NCBI GenBank assembly: GCA_002687515.1
Contig: NZAK01000030.1
Coordinates: forward strand, 1-64,000
DNA: 64,000 nucleotides
From: Rhodospirillaceae bacterium
GTDB lineage: Bacteria > Pseudomonadota > Alphaproteobacteria > Rhodospirillales > UBA2165
Reading direction: 5' to 3'
The translations under genes and the position numbers were made by a program. The notes under the pieces were generated by a model. The model was not told where the DNA came from. It saw only the letters and a list, made by a program, of their open reading frames with translations, and ran no database searches. Below, piece by piece: positions 27,803 through 36,536 of this stretch. Every line of letters starts with the position of its first letter. The stretch's first letter is position 1.

Positions 27803-28699
27803 ATGCCGGACACGACATCGGATATCGTCTATCAAGGCTACACGGCGGAGCAGCTGTCGGCGAATATGGCGGTCCATAAAAGCGTTGAAAATCTGGGTGC
27901 CTATATGAAGGAATCGGCTGAGCTGGCGGCCGAGGCCCGCACCAAAGTTTCCGGCGTATTCGACATCGCCTATGGGGTTGGCGATTTACAGAAATTGGAT
28001 ATCTACGCACCGGAAGGCGCCTCTGGGGGCAATGGGCGGGCGCCGGTGCTGATCGATATCCACGGCGGCGGCTGGACCCAGGGCACCAAGCAAACCCGCA
28101 GCCTTCCGGCGCCCGCAATCGTCGGGCGCGGCGTCATCTGGGTGCCCATCGATTACGGCCTGGCGCCGGGTCACGGCATGGCGGAGATCGTCGATCATAT
28201 ACGCCAGGCGGTTGCCTGGGTGCATGGCAATATCGCCGATTTTGGCGGCGATGCGGAGCGCCTGTTCGTGTCCGGCAATTCCGCCGGCGGCCATTTGACC
28301 GGAACCACGGTGATGCCCGGCTGGCATGATCGCTATGGTATTCCCGAAGACGCGGTCAAGGGCGCCTGCGCCCTGTCCGGGGTGTTCGATCTGGAAGCCC
28401 TGGTGCGCGCCGCCAAGGGTCCCAACGAAGCCTTGAACATGGATCTGGAAACCGCGCACGCCCTGAGCCCGATCCGCCATTTACCCGCCGCCGCGGGGCC
28501 GCTGATCATTGGCTATGGCGAGCCGGAACTGGACGAGTTTAAGCGTCAATCGAGCAGCTTCGCCGCCGCTTGGGCCGACGCCGGCCTCGATGTCACCGAG
28601 ATCCAGGTCCCCGGCGCCCACCACTTCGCCATGTCACGGCAACTGGCCGACGCGAGCGGTGAATTGCATCAAGCGGTGATGGATATGATAGGTGTCTAA
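27803..28699 (+). CDS. Alpha/beta hydrolase, HGGG-type (esterase or kynurenine-formamidase-like)
   Basis: The 298-residue protein has the hormone-sensitive-lipase-type oxyanion motif DIHGGGW, a nucleophile elbow GNSAGG, and a C-terminal PGAHHFAM that supplies the catalytic His. Such proteins include esterases and N-formylkynurenine formamidases. Two ATGs adjoin at 27800 and 27803. The ribosome site AGGAGG at 27791-27796 is better spaced from the second, which I chose. It is divergent from the cysteine hydrolase and converges closely with the cyclic-nucleotide-binding gene. Confidence 0.86.
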   Translation: MPDTTSDIVYQGYTAEQLSANMAVHKSVENLGAYMKESAELAAEARTKVSGVFDIAYGVGDLQKLDIYAPEGASGGNGRAPVLIDIHGGGWTQGTKQTRSLPAPAIVGRGVIWVPIDYGLAPGHGMAEIVDHIRQAVAWVHGNIADFGGDAERLFVSGNSAGGHLTGTTVMPGWHDRYGIPEDAVKGACALSGVFDLEALVRAAKGPNEALNMDLETAHALSPIRHLPAAAGPLIIGYGEPELDEFKRQSSSFAAAWADAGLDVTEIQVPGAHHFAMSRQLADASGELHQAVMDMIGV

Positions 28700-28719
28700 A
28701 CAGGCTTCCGAGCAGGGTT

Positions 28720-30690
28720 TCAGGACTCCACCGAGGTCGAGGCCGAATCCCGCATCCTTTGCACCATCATGCCCACGAGGCGGCGCAGGACCGGATCGAA
28801 TTTCTGCAGCCGGTCCATTCTGATCTTCAATTCCTTACTGGGAATGACCGTAACCGCTGTCTTGGACGCGGCGCGGACGGTGGCCATGCGCGGCTCGGAA
28901 TCGATCAGCGCCATTTCACCGATGATCGCTCCCTGCCCGACATGTGCGATAACCACTTGGGCGTCACCCGCTTTCTTTAAGATATCGACATTGCCGGTCA
29001 GGATCAGGTAGGCGGCGTCGCCGGGCTCGCCCTCGCGGAATATGATATCGCCCTCGTCATATTCCAGGCGGGCCAGGGGTTCGTCGGAAACGCCCTTGGC
29101 GTCTTTCTTGCCTTCGGGCACCGGACCCTCGCCATTTGCGGGGTCTTTTTCTTGGTCATTTTCTGGGGCTTTTTCGGGATCGGCGACCTTTTTCACCTTG
29201 GCATCATCCTTGGCCGCCGGAGAAATCGAAGTTTTGCCGTCGTTTTGCTGATGGCTGATAAGGAGGTCGTATATCCGCTTGCCAAAGCGCTGGCGCCACT
29301 CTTCCGGCAGCCCGGTCTTCAACAGGCGGTCGCGGATTCCGGCGGCGGCGGTGATGATTTCTTCCTGGCTGGTGCCATATTCGACCAGTTGCACGACCGA
29401 GGTGACGCCGGCCAGAAGATTGGCCAGGCAGGCAATGATATGGTCCTGCGACTTGGCGCCGAAATCGGTTCCGCACAAATCGAGAAGATAGCCGAGCTTG
29501 GTGGCGATCGCCGGAAGTAGGGAGATCATGCTGTCGATGGCATTTTCCGAACTTTCGTCCTCGTACTCATCGCGCAGCACGCTTTTCGCGCGCAAGGTGG
29601 CGGCTTCGCACAATGGCCCTGAGTTGGCGAAAAGCTTGTTGCCGATCATGTGCTTGATCAGTTCGCGAAAAGCATCCTGTTCGTCCTCGCGGGCGCCCTT
29701 GGTCAAGAGCGCGATGCCCGACAAGGAGCGGCCGACCCGTTCCATCAGCACCATTTGCGTCCACGGCATGGCGTTTCGGCCCATCAGCGCGCTCAGCCGT
29801 TCGAGGGGGGCGCTGGTATCCTCGCTGATCGAATAGGTGCCGGCGCAAATCTGCACCATGGTTTGCAAGGCGCTGGCCAGATTACGCTGAAATCCAAGAA
29901 TTTCCTGCGCCGCTTCGGAACTGTCGAGGACTTCCGCAATGGCTTCGTCCAGGAGGGCCAGGGCGGCGGCATCTTTTGCTTTTTCGGCAAGCTCGACCGA
30001 CGCCATGAGCTTTCCTTCCCAGTCGGCGGAGCGGGAAATTTGCCTGGCGAGGGCGCCGCGGATGATGTAGTCGCGGACACCGGCATCTTTTTCCTTGGCG
30101 GCGGCTTCGATAACCTTCTTGATGCCGCCTTCCTTGAACATTTTCTGGTAGCTGTCCAAATCCTTGATGGTTTCGGCGCGTGCCACCATTTGGCCGGCCA
30201 TCTTGTCCAGAAAGTCCATGCACTCGAGGGATTTTTTTCCGGTCTTTTTTACCCAGATACCACCGATGCACTGTAGTGCCTGGTTGCATAGATCGTCGTT
30301 GCGCTTGAGGGTCCGGATATTGGTGTGATCGTGGATCAGTTCGATCGGCGTCAGGCCCTGTTCATCCAAATATGGGCGGAACAAACGGCCCATCAGAAGG
30401 CGCGCCTCGATGCCGTAAAAATCGTCAAGTTTCTCGCAAACCGGAGAATCATCCACCGGCGTGATGGTAACCGCCTTGTCGCCGCGGTTGCCGGCCTCTT
30501 CATGCCAGACCAATATTTCCTTGGTCTGGCCGCGATCCTCGGTCACCTTGGCGGCGTCGAACTTGCCGCTGGCCAAGAGGTTTTGGCCTTCCTCGATGGC
30601 ACGCAGTTTCGAGGCCGCATCGGTATATATGGTCCAGCGACCGTCTTCCTGAACATGAATTTCGTATCTGACGTCGAAACCCTCGGGCAC
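28720..30690 (-). CDS. Large protein with C-terminal cyclic-nucleotide-binding domain
   Basis: The product is about 656 residues long. The C-terminal 110 residues (from about LARLEYDEGDIIFREGEPGDAAYLIL) form a CRP-type cyclic-nucleotide-binding domain, with GQGAIIGEMALIDSEPRMATV as the phosphate-binding cassette. A charged Glu/Lys/Pro linker at about 485-535 precedes it. The long N-terminal part is helical and matches nothing I recognise, and no DNA-binding helix-turn-helix follows the sensor. I prefer the GTG at 30690 with GAGGAG six bases upstream; TTG at 30711 is possible. It may be a cAMP- or cGMP-controlled scaffold, related to the cyclase at 13.6 kb only by inference. Confidence 0.72.
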   Translation of the reverse strand: MPEGFDVRYEIHVQEDGRWTIYTDAASKLRAIEEGQNLLASGKFDAAKVTEDRGQTKEILVWHEEAGNRGDKAVTITPVDDSPVCEKLDDFYGIEARLLMGRLFRPYLDEQGLTPIELIHDHTNIRTLKRNDDLCNQALQCIGGIWVKKTGKKSLECMDFLDKMAGQMVARAETIKDLDSYQKMFKEGGIKKVIEAAAKEKDAGVRDYIIRGALARQISRSADWEGKLMASVELAEKAKDAAALALLDEAIAEVLDSSEAAQEILGFQRNLASALQTMVQICAGTYSISEDTSAPLERLSALMGRNAMPWTQMVLMERVGRSLSGIALLTKGAREDEQDAFRELIKHMIGNKLFANSGPLCEAATLRAKSVLRDEYEDESSENAIDSMISLLPAIATKLGYLLDLCGTDFGAKSQDHIIACLANLLAGVTSVVQLVEYGTSQEEIITAAAGIRDRLLKTGLPEEWRQRFGKRIYDLLISHQQNDGKTSISPAAKDDAKVKKVADPEKAPENDQEKDPANGEGPVPEGKKDAKGVSDEPLARLEYDEGDIIFREGEPGDAAYLILTGNVDILKKAGDAQVVIAHVGQGAIIGEMALIDSEPRMATVRAASKTAVTVIPSKELKIRMDRLQKFDPVLRRLVGMMVQRMRDSASTSVES

Positions 30691-30749
30691 CCTAATCTCC
30701 TCAGCCACCAAATTATTTATTTAATGTTTATAGCGGAAAATCATTTCCC

Positions 30750-30755
30750 TATAAT
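30750..30755 (+). promoter_or_regulatory. Possible -10 element in A+T-rich divergent promoter region
   Basis: A TATAAT hexamer stands in a strikingly A+T-rich 70-base stretch between two divergent genes. A convincing -35 is not visible, and the site lies about 160 bases before the dehydrogenase start, so the assignment is weak. Confidence 0.25.
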
Positions 30756-30917
30756 GAACTAGCGTCAACTATAAATGATAACTGGTAATTCTACTTACAA
30801 TAGGTTACGCGGCCAAAACCTACGCCACGAAAAACCGCTAGGGCGAAGCGGAACCTTTTGCGCGCACCGAATGCACGGCAATAAAATCCACTCCCGGGTC
30901 AAAGATTGGAAACGCCA

Positions 30918-31814
30918 ATGAACACCTTGCCGAAAATAGGATGGATCGGCCTCGGCAAAATGGGCCTTCCGATGGCCGGCCAACTGGCCGGCGCCGGATA
31001 TCCGCTTACCGTTTTTAATCGGACGGCGGCCAAATGTGCACCGCTGACGGAACGCGGCGCCGAAGCCGCGGAGACGGTTGCCGCCGCCGCATCGGGCGCC
31101 GGCATCGTCATCTCGATGGTGTCCGACGATACCGCCCTCGAAGCGGTGGCGCTGGGCGCCGACGGCATATTCGCCAATGCGGAACAAGGAACGCCGTTCA
31201 TCGATATGAGCACGGTTTCGCCGGCGATATCGGCGAACATCGCCGCGGCCGCGGCCGAAGCCGGCCTTCCCTACCTCAGGGCGCCGGTCAGCGGCTCGGT
31301 GGCGGTGGCCGAGCAAGGCGCGCTGGTGATCCTGGCATCGGGGCCGGAATCGGCGTTCGAGCAATGCCGGCCGGTCTTCGAGACGATCGGCGGCAAGATA
31401 TTCTACATCGGCGGCGACGATCAGGCGCGCTATCTGAAGCTCAGCATCAACATCATGGTCGGCATCACCTCGATGATGATGGGCGAGGCGCTGGCCTTCG
31501 GCGAAAGCGGCGGCCTCGATTGGCGGCAGATGATCGATATCATCGCCGCCAGCGCGGTCGGCGCGCCGGTCATCCAATACAAGCTGGAGACCCTCAAGAA
31601 CCGGGATTTTGCGCCTGCCTTCACGGCGCGGCAGATGGCCAAGGATTTTGACCTGGCCCTAAGCACGGCGAACGCGGCAAACCTGCCGCTGCCGATCACC
31701 GCCCTGGTGCGCCAGCATTGGAGCGCCATGATCGGCAGCGGACACGGCGAAAGGGATTACTTTGCCTATGTGGAGATGTTGGAGGAGATGGCCGGCCTGA
31801 AACCAAAAACATGA
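30918..31814 (+). CDS. NAD(P)-dependent beta-hydroxyacid dehydrogenase (3-hydroxyisobutyrate dehydrogenase family)
   Basis: The N-terminal Rossmann signature WIGLGKMGLPMAGQLAGAG binds NAD(P). The substrate-binding segment YLRAPVSGSVAVAEQGALVI and the catalytic Lys region YLKLSINIMV follow in family order. ATG 30918 gives 298 residues, the usual length; the in-frame TTG at 30906 would only add four. Family members act on 3-hydroxyisobutyrate, tartronate semialdehyde, glyoxylate or succinic semialdehyde. A glyoxylate-linked role would suit this window but is not shown by sequence. Confidence 0.9.
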   Translation: MNTLPKIGWIGLGKMGLPMAGQLAGAGYPLTVFNRTAAKCAPLTERGAEAAETVAAAASGAGIVISMVSDDTALEAVALGADGIFANAEQGTPFIDMSTVSPAISANIAAAAAEAGLPYLRAPVSGSVAVAEQGALVILASGPESAFEQCRPVFETIGGKIFYIGGDDQARYLKLSINIMVGITSMMMGEALAFGESGGLDWRQMIDIIAASAVGAPVIQYKLETLKNRDFAPAFTARQMAKDFDLALSTANAANLPLPITALVRQHWSAMIGSGHGERDYFAYVEMLEEMAGLKPKT

Positions 31815-31918
31815 CGAAAATGGCCGAAATCGAGATCATATAGTCGATTAGGGAGCAGTCTCCAGAAGCCTGAAATACCGTCAGGAATCCGGCCGCCTCT
31901 TGAATTGCGGCAATAAAT

Positions 31919-31941
31919 CGCCTATTATCAATTGATAGGCG
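31919..31941. promoter_or_regulatory. Palindrome upstream of flagellin gene, candidate operator
   Basis: CGCCTAT and ATAGGCG flank TATCAATTG, and the inner bases also pair (CAATTG), so the element is a near-perfect palindrome of 20 bases with a 3-base bulge. It lies 91 bases before the flagellin ATG. No sigma-28 or sigma-54 promoter is clear. Confidence 0.45.
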
Positions 31942-32031
31942 TGCTGTTCGATCAGAATGACCGTTCCGCGCCGGTCCGGGCCAGAATGGCGCCGGACAAT
32001 CGCAGAAACGCGAAGACGGAGAAACCGTTAA

Positions 32032-32850
32032 ATGGTTACCGCCATTAATCTATCGGCGGCGACGGCTACCAACCTGCTGGCGCTGCAGCGGACCACGGAT
32101 GCGATCGCCAGGACGCAGGAGCGTCTTGCGACTGGTTTGAAAGTCAATTCCGCGATCGACAATTCGGTTGCATTTTTCGATGCGGCGACGCTGAGCGGGC
32201 GGGCAACCGACCTGCAACTCCTTAAAAATGATGTGGATCAGGCGGTCAGCACCGTGCAAACGGCGGTCGACGGCATCGAGGCGATCGAGGATATCGTCGA
32301 GGAAATGAAAGGGCTGGCACTCAGCGCGAAAAGCGATTCAAGCTCCACCAACCGGTCCAAGGCCGCCGTCCAATTCAACGATCTCAGATCGCAGCTCGAC
32401 AACCTGGCCAATGATTCCATCTACAAGGGCACCAACCTCTTAACCGGTTCACCGGCAAACCTGAAGGTCACCTTCAGCGAGGACGGGTCTTCGACCCTGA
32501 CCGTTTCCGGCATCGCTTCCGATTCCTCGGCCCTGTCGATCACCACCGCCGCATCCGACTGGACCGCCGACACCAATGTCGATTTCGCCATCAACGATCT
32601 GGACAGCGCCTTGACCACGCTGAGGTCCAGCGCCCTGACCTTGGGCTCGAACGCCGACGTCATTTCCTTGCGCCTCGATTTCGCCGACACGCTGATCACC
32701 ACCCTCGAAAAAGGCGCCGGCAAGTACATCAATGCCGATCTGAACGCGGAATCGGCAAACCTGCTGACGCTCCAGACCCGGCTGCAACTGGGCACCATCG
32801 GGCTCTCGATCGCCCAGCAAAGCGAACAGGCGGTCTTCAAGCTGTTCTAG
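32032..32850 (+). CDS. Flagellin
   Basis: This is a 272-residue filament protein. The N-terminal D0/D1 coiled region (LLALQRTTDAIARTQERLATGLKVNSAIDN) and the C-terminal D0/D1 (NLLTLQTRLQLGTIGLSIAQQSEQAVFKLF) are conserved in order, with a short variable centre at about 140-190 rich in Ser, Thr and Asp. There is no signal peptide, as expected for export by the flagellar type III system. A GGAG site precedes the ATG by about 10 bases. It stands alone, with no flagellar assembly, FlaF or FlbT genes in the window, so it may be a minor or extra flagellin. Confidence 0.92.
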   Translation: MVTAINLSAATATNLLALQRTTDAIARTQERLATGLKVNSAIDNSVAFFDAATLSGRATDLQLLKNDVDQAVSTVQTAVDGIEAIEDIVEEMKGLALSAKSDSSSTNRSKAAVQFNDLRSQLDNLANDSIYKGTNLLTGSPANLKVTFSEDGSSTLTVSGIASDSSALSITTAASDWTADTNVDFAINDLDSALTTLRSSALTLGSNADVISLRLDFADTLITTLEKGAGKYINADLNAESANLLTLQTRLQLGTIGLSIAQQSEQAVFKLF

Positions 32851-32991
32851 CGCATTATCCGGCCGGATAAACCACGCCGGAACGGGCGGGGGCCCTTCAA
32901 TCGGCCGCACCCGGGTGCTAGACTGGCCGCCGCGCGAAGCGCAAACTGTAATTCGAACGGGTTGCCAAGGGGGATGCAAGGGGGAACGATC

Positions 32992-34047
32992 GTGGCGGAA
33001 CCGGAAAACCAGGCCGAACGCGAAGCCTATTACGCCAAGATCGACAAGACCGATATGTCGCCGCTATGGACCACCACCCTGGTACCGCCCCTGCCCAAGG
33101 ATTTCGTCCGCGCCGTGCCCCATCTTTGGGATTTTGACAACCAACTGCGGCCCTTGCTGATCGAGGCCGGCGGCTTGATCACCGCCTTTGAGGCCAACCG
33201 GCGGGTTTTGTCGCTGGAAAATCCGGGCCTCGACCAGCCGCCGCGGATTCTCGAAAGCCTCTATGCCGGCTTGCAGATGATCCTGCCCGGCGAATGCGCG
33301 CCGGCGCACAAGCACACGCCGTCGGCGCTGCGCTTCATCTTAGAGGGCGAGGGCGCCTGGACCGCCGTTTCCGGCGAAAAATCCTACATGAAGCCGGGCG
33401 ATTTTATCATCACGCCGTCGATGACCTGGCACGATCACGGCCATGACGGCGACGGCCCCTTTTTCTGGATGGACGGGCTGGATATCCCGATGGTCGCCGC
33501 CTTCGGCCCGATGTTCTTCGAGGGCTACCCGGAAGACCGCGCGCCGTTGCACCGCCCGCCCGGCGACAGCCGCGCCCGCTACGGCGCCAACATGCGCCCG
33601 GCCGGCGAAAGCTGGGACAATCCGGAATCGCCGATCTTCCACTATCCGTACGAACCTTCGCGCGAAGCCCTCGAGGAATTGCGCAAAAACGACGAATGGG
33701 ACCCTTATGCCGGCATCAAGCTGGAATATATCGATCCGACCACCGGCGGCAGCGCCATGCCGACCATGTCCACCTTCCTGCAACTCCTGCCCAAGGGCTT
33801 CAAGACCGAGGCATACCGAAGCACCGAAAACACCGTGTTTTCCCCGGTCGAGGGAACGGGCCGCATCATCGCCGGCGAACCGGGCGCCGAGAAAACCATC
33901 GAATGGAAGCCCCGCGATATTTTCGCTATCCCCTGCTGGGTTGCCTACCGGCTGGAGGCGGACACCGAGGCCACCCTGTTCAGCTACACCGACCGGACGG
34001 CGCAAGTGAAACTTGGCCTCTGGCGCGAACTGCGCGGCAATGCCTGA
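32992..34047 (+). CDS. Gentisate 1,2-dioxygenase-like bicupin
   Basis: This iron-dependent ring-cleavage enzyme opens gentisate (2,5-dihydroxybenzoate) to maleylpyruvate. The N-terminal cupin has the metal-ligand block PAHKHTPSALRFILEGEGAW and MTWHDHGH, and a second cupin near the C-terminus (IFAIPCWVAYRLEA) completes the bicupin fold. I placed the start at GTG 32992 (AEPENQAEREAYYAKID) because it is preceded by AAGGGGGA at proper spacing; ATG 32974 and TTG 32962 are alternatives. The length of 351 residues is typical. 1-Hydroxy-2-naphthoate and salicylate dioxygenases share the fold, so the exact substrate is open. Maleylpyruvate isomerase and fumarylpyruvate hydrolase genes are absent nearby. 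Confidence 0.88.
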   Translation: MAEPENQAEREAYYAKIDKTDMSPLWTTTLVPPLPKDFVRAVPHLWDFDNQLRPLLIEAGGLITAFEANRRVLSLENPGLDQPPRILESLYAGLQMILPGECAPAHKHTPSALRFILEGEGAWTAVSGEKSYMKPGDFIITPSMTWHDHGHDGDGPFFWMDGLDIPMVAAFGPMFFEGYPEDRAPLHRPPGDSRARYGANMRPAGESWDNPESPIFHYPYEPSREALEELRKNDEWDPYAGIKLEYIDPTTGGSAMPTMSTFLQLLPKGFKTEAYRSTENTVFSPVEGTGRIIAGEPGAEKTIEWKPRDIFAIPCWVAYRLEADTEATLFSYTDRTAQVKLGLWRELRGNA

Positions 34048-34110
34048 CTGGAAACGACTGAGCGCCACACAACGCGGCGTAATAAACCTTCAATACTGGA
34101 AACACCCGAT

Positions 34111-36447
34111 ATGAACGAACGCATAGGAGACCCCGTCCGGCGCAAGGAAGACAAGCGCTTGATCACCGGCCAAGGCTGTTTCAGCGATGATTTCAACCAG
34201 CCCGGCCAGCTTTACGCCCAGGTCGTGCGCTCGCCGCACGCCCATGCCGCCATCCGCGGCATCGATACCGCCGATGCCGCCGCCCAGCCCGGCGTCGTCG
34301 CCGTCTTCACCGGCGCCGATTTAGAGGCCGACGGGCTCAAACCGATTCCCCACAACCCGGTGCCGACCTCGGGCCTGGATATCACGCTGGTCAACCGGGA
34401 CGGGTCGAAGATGGTTATCTGCCCCCATTTTGTCCTGACCACCGACCGTGTCCGTTATGTCGGCGAGTCGGTCGCCCTGGTCATTGCCGAAACGCTGGCC
34501 GCCGCCAAGGACGGCGCCGAGCGGGTTGCCGTCGATTACCAGCCCCTGCCCCCGGTCACGGTCACCAAGGACGCGGTCGAGGCGGACGCGCCGATACTTT
34601 ACGACGGCCATGATTCCAATCTCTGTATCGACGCCGATGTCGGCGACAGGCAAGCCGCCGAGGCCGCTTTCGCCGAGGCCGCGCACGTGGTCAAGTTCGA
34701 AACCTGGATCGGGCGCGTCACCGGCGTGCCGATGGAGCCGCGCGCCGCGGTCGGCGTTTATGACGAGGATACCGGGCGCTACACCCTCTATGCCGGCGGC
34801 GGCAGCATCGTCCGCCCGAAAATGGAACTGGCTCATATCCTTGGGATCGAGCCCGACATGGTGCGCGTGGTGGCGAAGGAGGTCGGCGGCAATTTCGGCA
34901 CCCGTAATTCCTTTTTCCCGGAATTCGCAATGATGCCCTGGGCGGCGAAAAAGCTGGGCCGCCCGGTGAAATGGACGGCCGAGCGTTCCGAATCCTTCCT
35001 CACCGATTACCAGGGCCGCGATCTGCATGTGGAAGCCGAATTGGCGCTCGACGAGGATGGCAATTTCCTGGGATTGCGCGGTTCCAACATCGGAAATATC
35101 GGCGCCCACACCATATCCCTGGTGCCGCTGACCAAGGGCGTCGAGATCATGACCGGCGTCTATCGCATTCCGGCGGCATATTTCCGGGCGCGCGGCGTGC
35201 ATTCCAACACGGCTCCGATCAATCCGTATCGCTCCGCCGGCCGGCCCGAGGTGATCTATGTCATCGAGCGGCTGGTCGATCTGGCGGCGCGCGAATGCGG
35301 CTTCGATGCGATCGAATTGCGCCGCCGCAACATGATCAAGCCCGACGAAATGCCCTATGCCAACGGCCTCGGCATGACCTACGATTCCGGCGCTTACGAG
35401 CAGGTGATGGACCAGGCCATCGGCCTTTCCGACCTGCCCGGTTTTGCGGCGCGTAAAGCGGCATCGGCGAAGCGCGGCCTCCATCGCGGCCTCGGCATCG
35501 CCGCCTATATGGAAACCTCCACCGGGGCGCCGCGCGAACGCACCGAGATGACCGTGCATCCCGAAGGCGGGATCGACGTCGTGATCGGCACCCTGTCCAG
35601 CGGCCAGGGCCATGAAACCAGCTTCGCCCAACTGATCACCGAATGGCTGGACGTGCCCATCGACGCGGTCAGCCTGATCACCGGCGACACCGACATCGTG
35701 GAGGTCGGCGGCGGCACCCATTCGGGCCGCTCGATGCGGCTTGCCAGCGTCGTCATCGGCATGGCCACCGAGGTGATCATCGAAAAAGGCAAGCACATCG
35801 CAAGCCACGTCCTGGAGGCATCCGAAACCGATATGGAATTCACCGATGGCCGCTTCGGCATCAAGGGCACCGACCGCTCCCTCGATATATTCGAGGTCGC
35901 CAAGGCGGCGATGGAGCGGCACGATTTGCCCGAGGATCTGCAAGGGCCGCTGACCGGCGAGGGCGATTTCACCCAGACCAAGCCGGCCTATCCCTTCGGC
36001 TGCCACATCTGCGAGGTCGAGGTCGACGCCGACACCGGCCAGGTCGAGATCGTCCGCTATGTCGGCGTCGACGACGTCGGGCGGGCCATCAATCCCCTGA
36101 TCCTGCACGGCCAGGCCCATGGCGGCATCGTCCAGGGCCTCGGCCAGGCGCTTTTGGAAAGCACCGCTTACGATGCCGAGACCGGGCAGATGCACGGCGG
36201 CTCGTTCATGGATTACGCGATGCCGCGGGCCGGCAACATGCCGTCCTTCATCGTCGAGATTTCCGAAGTGCCGACGCCGATCAACCCGCTCGGCATCCGC
36301 GCCGGCGGCGAGGGCGGCACGACGCCGGCCCTCGGCGTCTTGGTCAACGCTATTGTCGATGCCTTGGCCGAATTCGGCGTCCGCCACGTGGAAATGCCGA
36401 CGACGCCGGAAAAGGTCTGGCGCGCCATCCAAGTGGCGAGGGCATGA
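34111..36447 (+). CDS. Xanthine dehydrogenase family molybdopterin-binding subunit, orphan
   Basis: The 778-residue protein is the large Mo-cofactor subunit of a hydroxylase of the xanthine dehydrogenase / CO dehydrogenase family. Visible blocks are GDPVRRKEDKRLITGQG, VRYVGESVALVIA, KEVGGNFGTRN and the catalytic GEGGTTPA with Glu734. The loop reading INPYRSAGRPE lacks the active-site Cys of true CO dehydrogenases, so CO oxidation is unlikely; an aromatic or N-heterocycle hydroxylase is more probable. The FAD and 2Fe-2S subunits usually encoded beside it are missing on both sides. It lies between the gentisate dioxygenase and the DszB-like gene on the same strand. Confidence 0.9.
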   Translation: MNERIGDPVRRKEDKRLITGQGCFSDDFNQPGQLYAQVVRSPHAHAAIRGIDTADAAAQPGVVAVFTGADLEADGLKPIPHNPVPTSGLDITLVNRDGSKMVICPHFVLTTDRVRYVGESVALVIAETLAAAKDGAERVAVDYQPLPPVTVTKDAVEADAPILYDGHDSNLCIDADVGDRQAAEAAFAEAAHVVKFETWIGRVTGVPMEPRAAVGVYDEDTGRYTLYAGGGSIVRPKMELAHILGIEPDMVRVVAKEVGGNFGTRNSFFPEFAMMPWAAKKLGRPVKWTAERSESFLTDYQGRDLHVEAELALDEDGNFLGLRGSNIGNIGAHTISLVPLTKGVEIMTGVYRIPAAYFRARGVHSNTAPINPYRSAGRPEVIYVIERLVDLAARECGFDAIELRRRNMIKPDEMPYANGLGMTYDSGAYEQVMDQAIGLSDLPGFAARKAASAKRGLHRGLGIAAYMETSTGAPRERTEMTVHPEGGIDVVIGTLSSGQGHETSFAQLITEWLDVPIDAVSLITGDTDIVEVGGGTHSGRSMRLASVVIGMATEVIIEKGKHIASHVLEASETDMEFTDGRFGIKGTDRSLDIFEVAKAAMERHDLPEDLQGPLTGEGDFTQTKPAYPFGCHICEVEVDADTGQVEIVRYVGVDDVGRAINPLILHGQAHGGIVQGLGQALLESTAYDAETGQMHGGSFMDYAMPRAGNMPSFIVEISEVPTPINPLGIRAGGEGGTTPALGVLVNAIVDALAEFGVRHVEMPTTPEKVWRAIQVARA

Positions 36448-36536
36448 GCGGCGCGATGGGTCCAAACAAATTCACAGACTCGGGCCGCCGGTTGGTTTAC
36501 ATTTGAACCCGATAACCGTGAATCGGGGGAGCAAGC

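Noticed and set aside
34111-36447. Aerobic CO dehydrogenase large subunit (CoxL).
   Set aside because: The active-site loop lacks the Cys of form I CoxL and there are no coxM or coxS genes beside it.
34321-36465. A 714-codon open frame on the minus strand opposite the Mo-hydroxylase gene.
   Set aside because: It is a shadow of the GC-biased real gene: its translation is rich in Asp, His, Arg and Gly with no family match, while the plus strand encodes a clear protein.
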